Positions 13,318 through 24,530 of a DNA stretch of 64,000 nucleotides are shown piece by piece. Source of the stretch: Ctenosaura bakeri (Eukaryota; Chordata; Lepidosauria; Squamata; Iguanidae). The position numbers and the translations under genes were made by a program. How positions within the stretch are numbered: position 1 is the stretch's first letter; every line of letters begins with the position of its first letter. The stretch is taken from contig CAOLHI010002509.1 in the NCBI GenBank assembly GCA_948474755.1, positions 124,001-188,000 on the forward strand, in the 5' to 3' direction. Under the pieces are notes generated by a model, which did no database searches, was not told where the DNA came from, and saw only the letters and a list, made by a program, of their open reading frames with translations.

Positions 13318-13542
13318 CCCTCTTCCACACTGTACAATTAAAACATAGCATCATTATTACACTTTAAGCACCTTGGCTGCATCCTGTGGAATCCTGGGGT
13401 TTATAGTCTGGTGAGGCACTAGAGTTCTCTGGGTGAGAGATCTAAATCCTCCTCCGTACATTGCAAATCCCAAGATTCCATAGAATATAGCCATAGCTGT
13501 TAAAGTAGAATCAGAGCACTATAATTGTGTATTGAAAGAGGA
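13318..13542. mobile_element. Foldback MITE, second family (copy 1)
   Basis: Diverged palindromic element with ends cctcttccacactgtac and attgtgtattgaaagagg. Its interior shares 'cctgtggaatcctggggttt' with the GGCCATTTCC family, but also a 'gctgttaaagtagaatca' arm shared with 61299-61524. No clear target duplication. Confidence 0.6.
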
Positions 13543-13696
13543 AACAGAATTCCCAGTATTCTAAAATTTAATAGCAGCCCCAAGGGACCTGCCCTGCCCA
13601 TGATCATGATGCCATTCCACAACTGAAGTCATTCCAAAAGTGTAGTTCCTCATAGGCCAAGATACAGATGCCTTTAGTCACATTTTTTTACTGTGG

Positions 13697-13872
13697 ATGT
13701 ATGCTTTCAAGTGGTTTCCAACTTATGGCAACCCTGAGGTGAACCTATCATGAGGTTTTCTGGGGCTAAAAGTGTGTGAGGTTAACCAGTGGGTTTCCAT
13801 GGCTGAGCTAGGAATCAAACTCTGGTCTTCAGGGTCATAGTCCAATGCTCAAACCACTATACCACACAGTCT
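13697..13872 (-). mobile_element. CORE/MIR-like tRNA-derived SINE
   Basis: The plus strand reads tail first (atgctttcaagtgg, cttatggcaaccctgagg) and ends with the tRNA-like head (caaaccactataccacac), so it lies on the minus strand. It lacks the mid-section seen in longer copies. Confidence 0.82.
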
Positions 13873-14900
13873 TTTTTAATCCAATATTCCCTACCAGATT
13901 TTGTAGGCAGCTTGTCATTTTTTTTTTTCTCCATTTCCAAGGGACTGAAAAATTGGCTATGTAGCCAGGGCAGGGGAAAGGCTGTTTACTTTAAAAGGTA
14001 AGGTATAGCCAACAGATAGCTAGGCTAAATCAAAATTTCAAATGTGTTGGCTTGATGGAATTTTCTCAGCACATGTATTTTGTAGTGGCAGTCGCATAAC
14101 TTAAGCATATGAGCTCCAGGCTCCTATTCTCTTCAGATTCTGGTCTGTCAGAAATGCATTTCTTTCCCTAAATAGATCCTGGATCCTGATTTAGCAGATC
14201 TGATCTTGTAATTTCTCCTAAAGTTATGACGGAAGAGAAGTCTCCTTTAGTTGGTAGCCCATATGGGGAAGGCTGCTGAGAAATTTGTTAATAAAACGAA
14301 GAAATTGTTTTTTCTCTGAAGAGAAAAAGGAAATCAACTATGATCCAAAACTAAGATTGGAAACAATTTATTTAGTTGAGGAGAGTCACTCCTTTATGGA
14401 GAGGCTACCAGTGAGAAGCCTATCCTAGTGGTGACACCAGCAAGTATGGAATATTCTCCTCAGAGTGGTCTACCTACTACCTTGCTGGTTCTTTCAGAGC
14501 CATAAAAAAATCCTGTTTCTTGGTGATTTAGATGTAAAAATCACTCCTAACTAGTTATATGGATTTCAAGATCATGCTGCCTGTTTAGTCATTTTCTTGA
14601 TAAGGTAGTTTATATGGATTTACATTGGGTTTTGTATCTTAATTTGCAAACTACCATGGAAATCTTCAAGGAAGGCTAGCATAAAATACTAAAATAAATA
14701 ATATGTAGGTTAGATCATCAAACAATGCTTGCTGGCTTGTAACAGAAGCAACAAGCTTAAAGATATGAATGCATTCTTAAATCTAGACATCTGGAATTTG
14801 TCATGATTTCTTCCATGCCTTCCCTGTGTCTGGAAAGTGGATTCCAATTCAGGTTCAGACAGTGGTGACATCATCACAGACTATTTGTGTGTTTTCTTAA

Positions 14901-15188
<288 letters not shown>

Positions 15189-15520
15189 TGACCTTTAATC
15201 AAAGCCTTGAAAAGTTGGTTTTGTTGAATCATAGCCAGTGGCCAGCCTGGTTGGTGAATTGTCCAAAGTTATAGCCCAAAAGCCTAACTTATCAAAGCTC
15301 TTGATGCATCACAGATGGAACATTTTATAAATTGCTCCTCAAGGCAAGAATAAATAATTTTACTATTTTTACTCTTTAAAAGTTGTTGAAACCTTTGCCA
15401 TTTTCAAAGAATATCTGCAGTTTTGGACTTATACTACACAGGATGAGGAAAAATAACAATAAAAAAACAATAGTCCAACTCAGCATTCGCAGATTCTTCA
15501 CTTGGTGAGATCATTAAGTT

Positions 15521-15614
15521 TTCCAGATATTGTTGGGCTGCAAATCTAAGCTATCCTGGCCCATGCTGAGGAATGCTGGATACTGCAATCCAACCTCATC
15601 TAGGGGATCATACA
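15521..15614. mobile_element. Foldback MITE, 'CCAGATGTTGTTGGACT' family
   Basis: Two arms, 'tccagatattgttgggctgc' and its mirrored 'actgcaatccaacctcatct', flank a short loop. This is a common lizard non-autonomous DNA-element layout, here diverged. Confidence 0.6.
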
Positions 15615-15628
15615 TTTCTCACTCTTAA

Positions 15629-15662
15629 TATTATGACTACTACTACTATTACTACTACTACT
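15629..15662. repeat. (ACT)n triplet repeat
   Basis: Short ACT/ATT triplet run. Confidence 0.85.
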
Positions 15663-15779
15663 ATAAACATACCCCTTTGCTGCCACACACAACTCATACC
15701 AAAAACGCTCATGTATTCAGGTAATGGGCTGGTGTCTATCTCCAATTCATACCTTCAGAGGATGACGTTCAATAATACA

Positions 15780-16062
15780 AGGCTCCTTTTTGGGGAGTGC
15801 CTGAGGGTGATATCTCAGCCATTGAGTTTTGTCCACAGAGAAATATTCCTTTTGCCAATTTTGCTTTTTCTTAAAGGTCAGGCTAAAACATTTCTTTTCA
15901 TTCAGATATTGTCTTTTGTTAATTTTTTATTGTCTTTTGTTGCATTTTTTAAAATCTCTGAGTTGCTTAACTGCACTCTTATTTCCTATTTTTATTTAAT
16001 GATGTGGTTGTTAAGCTGTTGTGAAATCATTAATGAAAGGTGGTGTATAAATAAATGAATGA
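15780..16062 (+). mobile_element. CR1/L3-like LINE 3' end
   Basis: Encodes a decayed 'KGQAKTFLFIQ' (CR1/L3 'RKLKTFLF' block), followed by a T-rich 3' UTR. It ends in the characteristic 'gttaagctgttgtgaa...ggtggtgtataaataaatgaatg'. The long open frame over it is incidental. Confidence 0.7.
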
Positions 16063-16185
16063 GAGGAAAAATGTGAGAGACAGAACTTTTGTCAAGGTAC
16101 CATTTCACTTGGATGCTGCCTGAGGTATGAATCCTTTTCTAGGGATGGATACGTAAGAATTCTTTGGTGATGTAACACTGCCTGG

Positions 16186-16290
16186 CCTCCAGATCTTTTG
16201 GACTATTACTCCATAATCCCACACCCAACTCTCCCACGCTGGCATGGGATTATGAGATAAAGAGTCCAATACTTCTAAAGGGGCAACAGA
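16186..16290. mobile_element. Foldback MITE, 'CCAGATGTTGTTGGACT' family
   Basis: Arms 'cctccagatcttttggact' and 'agagtccaatacttctaaag' flank 'ataatcccacaccca...tgggattat'. A clear palindromic structure. Confidence 0.7.
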
Positions 16291-17689
16291 TTGGACAAGG
16301 ATATGTTAATGTCCTTGTCCCATAATGGCACTCTATATTCAAGATATGTATTCAGGGCGTGGAAAGTTGGTATGTGATTTGCGCACCATGGGTCTGAATC
16401 ATTGTTGTTGGTCAGCTGCAGCTTATAAGCACATGTACATTATGTTCCCTGTTCATTATCACAAACAATAGAGATCAAGGTAGGTGTCAATCACTGTTGC
16501 TCCGTGCAACATCTTGCACAATTTTAAATAGTGCTATCATTTGAGTTTGTTTGCCTCTTGTCTGAGGTTAGCATATGAGTCCTAAATTCTCCCTCAGGTC
16601 ATGTTGTTATTGTGAAAATAACCCTACTCCTTTCTTTTTTGCTGCAACCTCCTACATGTCTAACAGTTCAAAATGTCCATGTTCCTATTTACCTCACTTG
16701 TTTGTCTATTACTGTTATTCCAGCAGCAGGCCCCACTTGACAACTTGCTGTACAACATACCATGCACAAATGGTACATGGGAAATGCAGTACTTTTCTAG
16801 TTAATGACATCTTCTCTTCTCCCCCCGCACCCAGTATTTATTACAGGATCTATTTCAAGGTGGGAAAACTGGAGCTCGCAGGAACCTTTGCAGCCTGTGG
16901 GAACTCTAAATGATTCCCCTGATCCCCCCTCCATTAGAAGCTTCTAGACCCCTTAAATATTTCATTTTTTGGGGGGGGTGATTTTGATCTGACTTTTTGC
17001 CCCAAACACACCCCACATCTGCTAAAACTACAGTGGTTTTCTTTCTTTAACCTTCCAAAGCCCACAAATCTCCCAAACATAGAGATTTGTTTTTAATCAA
17101 CTGAAAATCAGCCAAAATGGCAGTCAGAAGTGACACCATATCACTTTGTGTATACCAAAATATGCCAGTGGAGTCTGCTGGGTGGGTACAGTGAGGAAGA
17201 GTGCCCCCCATCCCTTGCACAGTTGCCCACCCCAATCTTTCTTATTAAAGAGTCCTATTGGTTAACTGGGCTGCTACAACCCATACATCTTCTCTTTCAC
17301 AGTTGCTCCCAGTTCTAAATCCATATCTATCTCCTGCTTTTTTTTTTTGCCTGTGTTTTAAAAAACTTTATCCTCTTTCCATTGGTGTTCCTTTTCTTTA
17401 TTTCCTCTGTTGTTTCTGTGAGTAAAACCTGCCAGTACCCAGGAATAAGTTACCCATAATACTTTGCTACTTTCCCACAATGCTGTAAAGTTTCCTGGGA
17501 GTTCTAAAATGTTTGACGCCACAACAAATCTGGTGTGTACACCAGAGAGAAGAAAGAGTGCTGCAGATTTATTTTGTAGAGGAAAATGACCTTCTGTGCC
17601 TCTCCTGTCATGTCCACAAGCTGAACTGGTCTGCGCAGCATAAGCTTCAAATCTGATATTATGGACTTTAGAGGTGTATTTTTTTCTCT

Positions 17690-18050
17690 CTAAGAAATTA
17701 ACAAGTAATATTTGCAAGAAAGTCTTTGAAAACTGTACAGTTTTCAAAGTCTTTTTGCAACTGAGGACTTAGGTCTGCAATAGAAAAGTTGAATGGTTGA
17801 GAATTTTGAGGAGACAACTTTTTTTTTTGAGGAGGGAACATTTTCTACACAGAAAATAATGTTTCCATGTGAAAATATTGTTTTCTGCACAGAAAAAACT
17901 GTTTCTGGAACAAAATGCTGTTTCCTGCACAAAACAGCCATGTGTGAATTTTGTGCAGAACATGTCCCAAACTGTGAAAACTTCAGTAAATCCGGGCTTC
18001 TTATGTCACTCAAAAAATATGGTTTTTTTTTAAACCCATCTTCAAATATT
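17690..18050 (+). repeat. Unclassified dispersed repeat (TTTTCTGCACAGAAAA family), copy 2
   Basis: The longest copy. It includes an internal hairpin around 'gaaaactgtacagttttc', then repeated TTTTCTGCACAGAAAA-type palindromic words. It ends with 'gtgtgaattttgtgcagaac' and 'cccaaactgtgaaaactt'. It lies just before exon 11. Confidence 0.65.
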
Positions 18051-18105
18051 CTCAAATATTCTTTCTATCACAAATAGTTTGTACTGTGTTCTTCTTATCC
18101 TTTAG

Positions 18106-18224
18106 GAAAACCTGTGTATATTACACTGCCCCACTTCTTGTACGCAAGTGAGGATGTCTTTGAAAGTGTTGAAGGAATGCAGCCAAATCCACAAGAACAT
18201 ATGACCTATTTGGATATAGAACCA
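18106..18224 (+). CDS. CD36: CD36 coding exon 11
   Basis: 119 nt: completes Gly336, then 39 codons (337-375). It starts KPVYITLPHFLYASEDVFES and ends MTYLDIEP, in phase 0 and without gaps. The LPHFLYAS motif is a class B scavenger receptor signature. The acceptor is ctttag and the donor is a strong gtaagt. Changes from human sit mainly in the SVEGMQPNPQE loop. Confidence 0.95.
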
Positions 18225-18260
18225 GTAAGTAATCAAACATTGTACAAAGGTTCGAGAAAG

Positions 18261-18489
18261 CAGCATTGTTTAGTGGTCTGAGCATTGTACTACCGCTAGA
18301 GAGCAGGATTCAAATCTCTACTCAGCCATGAAAACCACCAGGTGGTCTTGGGCAAGTCACAATCTCTCAGCCTCAGAGGAAGGCAAAGGCACCCACTCTG
18401 AACAAATCTTGTCAACAAAATCCTAAAATAGGTTCACCTTAGGGAACTTAAGTCAGGAATGACTTGAAGGCACACATCATCAACAACAA
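18261..18489 (+). mobile_element. CORE/MIR-like tRNA-derived SINE
   Basis: A tRNA-like head (cattgtttagtggtctgagc, then a box-B-like ggattcaaatctc) is followed by the core block ('cttgggcaagtcac', 'aggaaggcaaaggcac') and the tail 'gtcaggaatgacttgaaggc' with ACA-rich end. Plus-strand orientation. Confidence 0.85.
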
Positions 18490-19719
18490 AGATTCACTTC
18501 TAAAACTGGAATTAGAGCTCAGATTAATTCTTACTTTACAAGCATCTTTCATCTATTTATATTTGATTCTCAACTGGTCCAAGACTGTTGGTTATCCCAA
18601 ATGTCAAAAGCATAACAAGAAGTGAAACTTAAAAGATTTCCTCTTTTAACCAAGAAAATTATTTGCATAGTGTGTGTATAGAGACATGTTTCAGCGTCTT
18701 CTACAATGATACACAGAATCCTGGTGACACTCCTTCACTGCAGTGGCAGCTTCTCACACTTCATGGGAATATAGGGGTAATTTGAAGTCATAACCTGAGT
18801 GGGATTACTCTTGCCTTGAAAAGGGATCCCAAATGACCCCCTTTTGAGTGGAACTCTGATATCAGTAGCAAATCATGAGTGGGAGAAATAATTTTTTCCC
18901 TTCTTGGTAAATAAATGTATGGATTCCTCTAGAGCTGAGCTAAAATTGCTCATCTTTCAGATCCTCACACAGACCACTGCCATGGCCAGAGATAGTCTGG
19001 TACCTTGCCAGACTGTCTCTGAATATTCTCCACCATTGTGGGTGGTAGCTGCAACAGAATTATATTACTTTGAAGGATGCAAAATGGTCAGCAGTCTGCT
19101 AGCAGAGCTCCTGCAGCCGTATAAGTCAGCAATCACATAAAGCAGCATGAAAATAAAATGTTTAGAAAAGAGGAAAGATGTTTTCTTGTTAATTTTGAGC
19201 CCCATGTTGAGAAAGCACTGGAATAATTTTCCTCCTTTTGAAGAAATTCAATAGGATAATTTCCTCCAATTACCTTGCCCACAAAAGCGGTGAAAGCATT
19301 GAAGTTCCATTTATGCACAGCCTCAGTTTCCTCCTATTTTGTGTATTTTACAAAAGCATAATACAGATGTTAATGGAAAAAAACGGCTAAAATTTGACTA
19401 ATAAAAGAGGTAGGCAGGTATACCCCAAAGTTCATTGCTTTGCAATTAATTCTGTTAGCCCCTTGGGTTAGAGAAGAATGTGTTAATCTTATTTATGTTA
19501 TGTTTTGCTCATGTTAACTGTGATCTGAACTGTTGCAGTGAGTAGCTGCAAAGAAGCTGTACAAATTGTGTATGCAACCTCTTTGCTGTTTATATTTTAC
19601 ATCCACCCTAGTTTGGGTGGAAATGGTTTTGAAGCTAGAACTACAGTAAATTTCACTTTTGATCCTTTAACAATACCTTATCCACCAAAAAAAATTGTCT
19701 TGAAAACTAAGTGTCTTCG

Positions 19720-19763
19720 TTTTCTTTTCTTTTCCTTTCTTTCTTTCTTTTCTTTTTTTTAAG
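19720..19763 (+). repeat. (TTTC)n forming the exon 12 acceptor tract
   Basis: TTTC/TTTTC units lead into a T-run and the AAG acceptor. The simple repeat is again the pyrimidine tract. Confidence 0.85.
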
Positions 19764-19837
19764 ACAACAGGGTTTACACTACAGTTTGCCAAAAGGTTGC
19801 AAGTGAATTTATTGGTGAGACCATCTACCAAAATTAC
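19764..19837 (+). CDS. CD36: CD36 coding exon 12
   Basis: 74 nt: 24 codons (376-399) and two bases of residue 400. The product TTGFTLQFAKRLQVNLLVRP is followed by STKI. GFTLQFAKRLQVNLLV is unchanged from human and forms the membrane-proximal beta strands. The acceptor is AAG after a long T/C tract and the donor is gtaagt. Confidence 0.95.
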
Positions 19838-20441
19838 GTAAGTCTGGAGTTACTGGTTTTCAAATATTGGATTTTTTAAAAATGTAATTTTTATGTTTCA
19901 GTCATCAATGTACATTCTGTACAGAGCTAAGCCTAAATTCAGTAGATAGTTCCAACTACAGTAGGCCCTTTGAATCAGTGGGAGCTAGGGAAATCAACTG
20001 TTAAATATGTTACAGTGACTCAGTGGAACTATCGTAGTATGGCCTGGCAAGCAGACCTTAATCTGATCAGCTTTATTCTGGTTTATGAGACATTGGGGTG
20101 CAATTTTTCCCAAAGTCTTGTGCTTATCGTGGAAATTAGAAACAGATAATTCCAATGTGTACGAACTAGGAATTTAATTTTTCTTTATTTACTTTTCATA
20201 TACAAGAAGAAAGGATTTCAAAAATATTCTCTCTTCTGGGTGAGATTATAAATGTTTTAGCACATTTCTGGTCCCCCCCCCTTGCTTTCTGTACAAAAAT
20301 ATTTTTGTGATTTTTTTTTAAAAAAATTCTGAAATGCAAAAGTCTCACACCACTTAACCATTTTTCAGTGTGCTTTTAAATGAAGGGATGTCTTGAGGTC
20401 TTAAGACATTTTTTCCTTTTACATCCTACTGTTCTTTATAT

Positions 20442-20680
20442 GGAGCCCTGGTGGCGCAGTGGTTAAATGCCAGTACTGCAAGCCACAAGGTTGTGAGTTC
20501 GATCCTGCCGGGCTCCAAGGTTGACTCAGCCTTCCATCCTTTCGCAGGTCGGTAAAATGAGTACCCAGCTTGTTGGAGGCATGTATAGAAGTGTTTCGAA
20601 ATACATGCTATTTGTAAGTTGTTCGCCGCCTCGATCCATATGGAGAGGTGGGATACAAATAAATAATTAAATAAAAAATA
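20442..20680 (+). mobile_element. tRNA-derived SINE (lizard SINE2-like)
   Basis: The head ggagccctggtggcgcagtg has an A-box-like TGGCGCAGTGG and a B box GAGTTCGATCC at about 20495-20505. A body follows ('ggtcggtaaaatgagtaccc'), then a tail 'ggtgggatacaaataaataa' with A-rich end. It resembles the abundant SINE2 of iguanian lizards; the family name is from memory. Confidence 0.85.
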
Positions 20681-20995
20681 TATATCCTAGTACCTATGTT
20701 ATTTTTTAAATGTTTTATCAGTTGTGACCCAAGTTCCCTAAGGTCAGAGGGAGAATTGAAAGGGTAAGGTACACTGAGTTTTGTGGAAGAAAGTTTAGAC
20801 AGAAAGATGATACAAACTGACCACATTCAGAGGAGTACTCCCAGATGTTTCAGTACTAATGCAAACGTGTTGTCCAATTGCTCAGGAATCCATGTCAGTG
20901 TGCCTCTGATATTTATAGGTGGTTGGGAGGCTGAGTCAAAGTAGTGCTTTCTGAAATATAGTAGTATTGAATCTAGATTAATCTTATTAACTATG

Positions 20996-21014
20996 TGCGT
21001 GTGTGTGTGTGTGA
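20996..21014. repeat. (TG)n microsatellite
   Basis: Short TG dinucleotide run followed by GA-rich sequence. Confidence 0.85.
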
Positions 21015-21245
21015 GAGAGGGAGAGATCATAATTGATATATAATAAAATTTGTGGTTTTCCTATAGGCCATATCCTGCTGGACATAGGAAAACAGTGACA
21101 TATATAAGAACTGCTATTTTTACTTAGTGCACGTTAAAGCCAGTTAGGGGATCTTTGCCCACTCTGTACATTTCTTGTCATTCACCAGCACCTCAACTTG
21201 CTGGAACAGTATCGTTCTAATTTTATTTTCCTATGTTTGTTGCAG

Positions 21246-21300
21246 CCCTTTAAAAAAGATCAAAGTACCCTATCTCTTTCCTATTCTGTGGCTGAATGAG
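21246..21300 (+). CDS. CD36: CD36 coding exon 13
   Basis: 55 nt: the base completing Thr400 and 18 codons (401-418), PLKKIKVPYLFPILWLNE. PILWLNE matches human and carries Asn417. The sequon NET is completed by the first codon of exon 14. The acceptor is gttgcag and the donor is gttagt. It is below usual open-frame cut-offs; homology and phase place it. Confidence 0.94.
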
Positions 21301-22969
21301 GTTAGTGTTACTGTTCCTCTACTTTTACATTTTTCTTCAGTCTGTTAAGAGTTGATGTAACTAGCTTTGGCATTCCATATGTTTGTAATTTAAAAAAAAA
21401 AGGCAAAAGAAAATATTGAATGTTCATAGGGGCATCAGCAGGAGCAGGGTGAACCTTCATGGAGACAGTTAGAAACTTAAATACTCTCATAGAAAGTTTC
21501 CTGCTGTATGTCTGATCTTTAGAGAGAAGCAACCTGAAGGCTGTCTTTCCTAAAATGCTTTCCTTGTTTTCTCATTCACACTTTGCCCCTTCTTTTTTTG
21601 CTGAAGAGGAGTTGAGAGAATAAAGATGAGCCATCCTCTTCTCCAAACACAAATGTCTTGGGTCACTTTTTTGTAATTTGCCTAGGATGATATGTATCCT
21701 CCATAAGATTGTCAGTTCAGGACTATTCCAGGTGCTGAGATTTCAGGGTCAAAATCCAAGCAGTCAGCAGGAATATCCCCACTGTTACATATAATATCTG
21801 CTTCGACTTAAACAGCAGGGAGCTTCTCCACTTAATAGGCTTCTCAATAGACACTCCGAACAACCTATGCTTCCCTGTCCACCCACGTGTGGCCAATAAT
21901 TGTGAAGAGCATGGTGGCCTCACAGCATGTGGGCTTCCCCATGCAATGAAGCCAGTAAGATCAGAGACCATGGCAGTGCACTGTGGTCCCTTCATTTAGG
22001 AGGAACAGCATATCCAGTTGCAATAATGTTTCCTATACCTTCTCTAGCAGAAGCAAATTTGCCAGTGACTGTTACACAATGTTTACAGCCATCCTTGTTC
22101 AGTTAGCCCCTTCTTGCTACCCTGTCCCCCGTCTCACAACATCATTATGCAGGAAGAAGTGGCAGAACTCAGCACCATAAACTTCATTGTTATATTTTTG
22201 AATTCTTCTCCATGAAAATAAGCAGTGCATCAGAAAGATATTTAGCACAGCTTTGTTCCAGATATGAAAAAGTCTCATTTTGTGCAATAGGATTTACTGC
22301 CAGGAACTAAGTATCAGATTGGCATCTCAGTCACCCAGATTACATATATCATACCTGCTAATTATGTCATTAATTTGCTTCTATATAGAACCATAAACAT
22401 CACTTTGCTCTTGTAAATGCTTCTTTGCCAGCCGTGCACATGAGCTTTCAAAAAAGACTCAGCCAGGACTAGTACCTGAAAGCATTCTCATAAGATTTTT
22501 AGTTCAAGTAATTCAAGTGGTCAGAGAAGCTTTTCAAAATGACTGAATCTTTCCCGGCTGCACTTTTACCACAGTGTACGGTCTGCAGAATGTGACAAAC
22601 AGCAGTAAATCTCCCCATCACCATCAGTTTAGCCCCTCATAGTTGATTTCTGCTGCCTTTCCATCCAAATCACCATCTTGTTATTTGCTTGCACACAGTT
22701 CGATCACAAACATATGTGGTGTGGTACATATGTGGTGTGGTATGGACTGTGGTGTTTGAAAGATATGGGCATCAGCCCTAGCCAGTACAACCATTGGTAG
22801 GGATGTGATTTGCAACAACTGCTGAAGCACTGCACATTCCCTTGCTGTGCAATAAGTTCCCAGTGTACATTCTTCTTTTTGAATGTTGGGTTTCCATATC
22901 AAAGGCACATGGTAAGAAACTAGGTACAATGTTGCTCTAGGACTCTCTTTCTCTCTCTCCTTTCTCCAG
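21301..22969 (+). other. CD36: CD36 intron 13
   Basis: 1.67-kb intron without a recognised transposon. It has a 16-bp direct duplication near 22706-22740 and a CT-rich acceptor tract (22946-22969). The short open frames look like chance. Confidence 0.82.
22706..22740. repeat. 16-bp tandem duplication
   Basis: ACATATGTGGTGTGGT occurs twice in tandem. Confidence 0.85.
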
Positions 22970-23134
22970 ACGGCTGTTATCGATGACCAGAAAGCAGAGT
23001 TTTTCCGATCAAAAGTGACAAATAAGATCAGATTGCTACACCTTGTGGAAGCAGTGCTGATCATTGTTGGTGCTATGATGTTCCTTGGATTCCTGGCTGC
23101 CTTTTTAATATGCAGAGTGCAGAAGTCAAAATAA
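22970..23134 (+). CDS. CD36: CD36 coding exon 14 with stop
   Basis: 54 codons plus TAA at 23132-23134, human residues 419-472 without gaps. The juxtamembrane part runs to about residue 441. A hydrophobic helix, AVLIIVGAMMFLGFLAAFLI, spans the membrane and is followed by a short cytoplasmic tail, CRVQKSK. Human CD36 has two palmitoylated cysteines here (464 and 466); Cys466 is kept and position 464 is Leu. Lysines at the tail end, ubiquitinated in mammals, are partly retained. The first codon (Thr419) completes the Asn417 sequon. The acceptor is tctccag. Bases gtaagc directly after TAA form a good donor, so the 3' UTR is probably spliced. Confidence 0.95.
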   Translation, partial: TAVIDDQKAEFFRSKVTNKIRLLHLVEAVLIIVGAMMFLGFLAAFLICRVQKSK

Positions 23135-23288
23135 GTAAGCAGCTGCTTTAGGAGCCCTCTTAAGTATCATTTATATGCTTCTTCTAATGTATCCTGTTGA
23201 CCTTGCACTTGTATCACACATCTGTGAAGTAAAGCACGACAGTTATCATTTCACACATGTTGAAGCTGAGGCGAGGAAAAGACAAATG

Positions 23289-23899
23289 CCGTATTTGCCG
23301 GCATATTAGATGCACACCACTTTTCAAGGGATATTTTTCAAGAAAATTTTTTTTTAGTGTTCTGGTAAGCAAAATGCATAGGAAAAGAAGGGAAGGAAAG
23401 GAGTGTTGCACCAGGAGAGGAGGGAACAAAAAGAGTGCTGCACCACTACTCCTATCTTCCTGTTTGCTTGTGCAGAGACTCCCAGCAGAGTCAAAATGCA
23501 CAGGGGAGGAGGGGAATGAAAACAGTGCTGCACCAGGAGAGGAAGGGAATGAAAAGAGTACTATGCCAGGAGAGGAGGGGAATGAAAGGAGTGCTGCACC
23601 ATTGCCCCTCCCTTCCTGTTTTGCTTGGGCAAAAACTCCCAGCAAAGTCAAAATGGACAGGAGAAGAGGGTAAGGTAAGGAAAAACTGTAGACACGTCTA
23701 TCTATGTTTCTGTAGATCAAGGCTTCCACTACCCCCTCCCTTCCTGTTTTACCTGGGCAGAGAAAACTGCTTTCACTTCCCTTCCCCTCCCTTCCTTATG
23801 TTTTTAGCATTACCATTTTTGCTGGTGTATAAGATGCCCCCCATTTTCAGAGGGTATTTTTTAGGAAAAAAAGTGTGTCTTATATGCCAGCAAATACTG
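23289..23899. mobile_element. Non-autonomous DNA element with ~25-bp inverted ends and internal minisatellite
   Basis: The left end CCGTATTTGCCGGCATATTA is mirrored by the right end (complement reads CAGTATTTGCTGGCATATAA), giving 611 bp. Sub-terminal blocks 'caagggatatttttcaagaa' and 'cagagggtattttttaggaa' also correspond. The interior holds G-rich ~35-bp units. It has a hAT-like look (CAG end), but no matching 8-bp target duplication was found, so the class is open. Confidence 0.6.
23500..23612. repeat. ~35-bp minisatellite, about 3 units
   Basis: Units of the form GAGGGGAATGAAAAGAGTGC plus TGCACCAGGAGAG recur three times, with a related unit upstream near 23395-23440. They create spurious open frames on both strands. 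Confidence 0.75.
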
Positions 23900-23932
23900 T
23901 AGGTTCTATCCAGTGAGTCTGTATTGTAATTA

Positions 23933-24323
23933 CAGTCAGCCCTCCACATTTGCACATTTCACTTTTGCGGGTTTGATTATTCATGAATTATTTGCTGTCA
24001 CCTCTGCTGCCTCCCTATGCCATTTTTAATAGGGACTGCAAGCCTCCTGAGACTAAGAAACTGCAAACAAGGCTTGTAAGACCCTCTTAAAAATGGTGTG
24101 GGGCAGCAGTGGAGGTGGCAGTAAGACCCACCAGCACCCCACTTCTGCCTTGTGAAGGAACCCTGATGCCTCAGAGGAATCCATGGTGGGTCGAATATGC
24201 TGATCATACTTTTTTTGCATGTGTTAAATATGGTTTGGGAGGGCCTAGAATTATTCGTGGTTTTTTTTTCACTTTCACGGGGGTCCTGAGCCCCTAACCC
24301 TAGTGAATGTGGAGGAAGGACTG
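23933..24323. mobile_element. Tigger/MER2-like DNA element 1
   Basis: Inverted ends CAGTCAGCCCTCCAC and GTGGAGGAAGGACTG, flanked on both sides by TA (23931-23932 and 24324-24325), as expected for Tc1/mariner-pogo elements. The 'tttgcgggtt' and 'ttcacgggggtcctgagccc' sub-terminal blocks match MER2-type Tiggers. No transposase is seen. Confidence 0.8.
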
Positions 24324-24325
24324 TA

Positions 24326-24530
24326 CAATCAGCCCTCCATATCCACAGATTCTGTATTCATGGATTCAACGAGCCACAACTTGAAAATATTTTTAAAAAT
24401 CCAAAAAGATTTTGACATTTTATATAAGGGATGCCATTTTAACTACACCCATTGTACATAATGTACTTGAGCATCCATTAATGTTGGTATCCACAGGAAG
24501 CAAACTGTAGCAGATATTGAGGGCCTACTG
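24326..24530. mobile_element. Tigger/MER2-like DNA element 2
   Basis: Starts CAATCAGCCCTCCATATCCA and continues 'gattcatggattcaacgagc'. It contains 'cattttatataagggatg' and 'cttgagcatcca', and ends with a degenerate right end, gggcctactg. It is flanked by TA and shares the left TA with element 1. It is an internally deleted MER2-like copy. Confidence 0.8.

Larger units (their letters stand above)
18225..19763 (+). other. CD36: CD36 intron 11
   Basis: 1.54-kb intron with one CORE-SINE (18261-18489) and a (TTTC)n acceptor tract. Nothing else is recognised in 18490-19720. Confidence 0.85.
19838..21245 (+). other. CD36: CD36 intron 12
   Basis: 1.4-kb intron with a tRNA-derived SINE (20442-20680) and a (TG)n repeat near 20996-21014. 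No gene is seen. Confidence 0.85.

Noticed and set aside
20442..20510. tRNA gene
   Set aside because: A and B boxes are present, but no cloverleaf 3' half follows; it is the head of a SINE.
23214..23729. 171-codon minus-strand open frame with FPSSPG repeats
   Set aside because: It is the translation of the G-rich minisatellite inside an inverted-repeat element; overlapping frames on the other strand are equally long.
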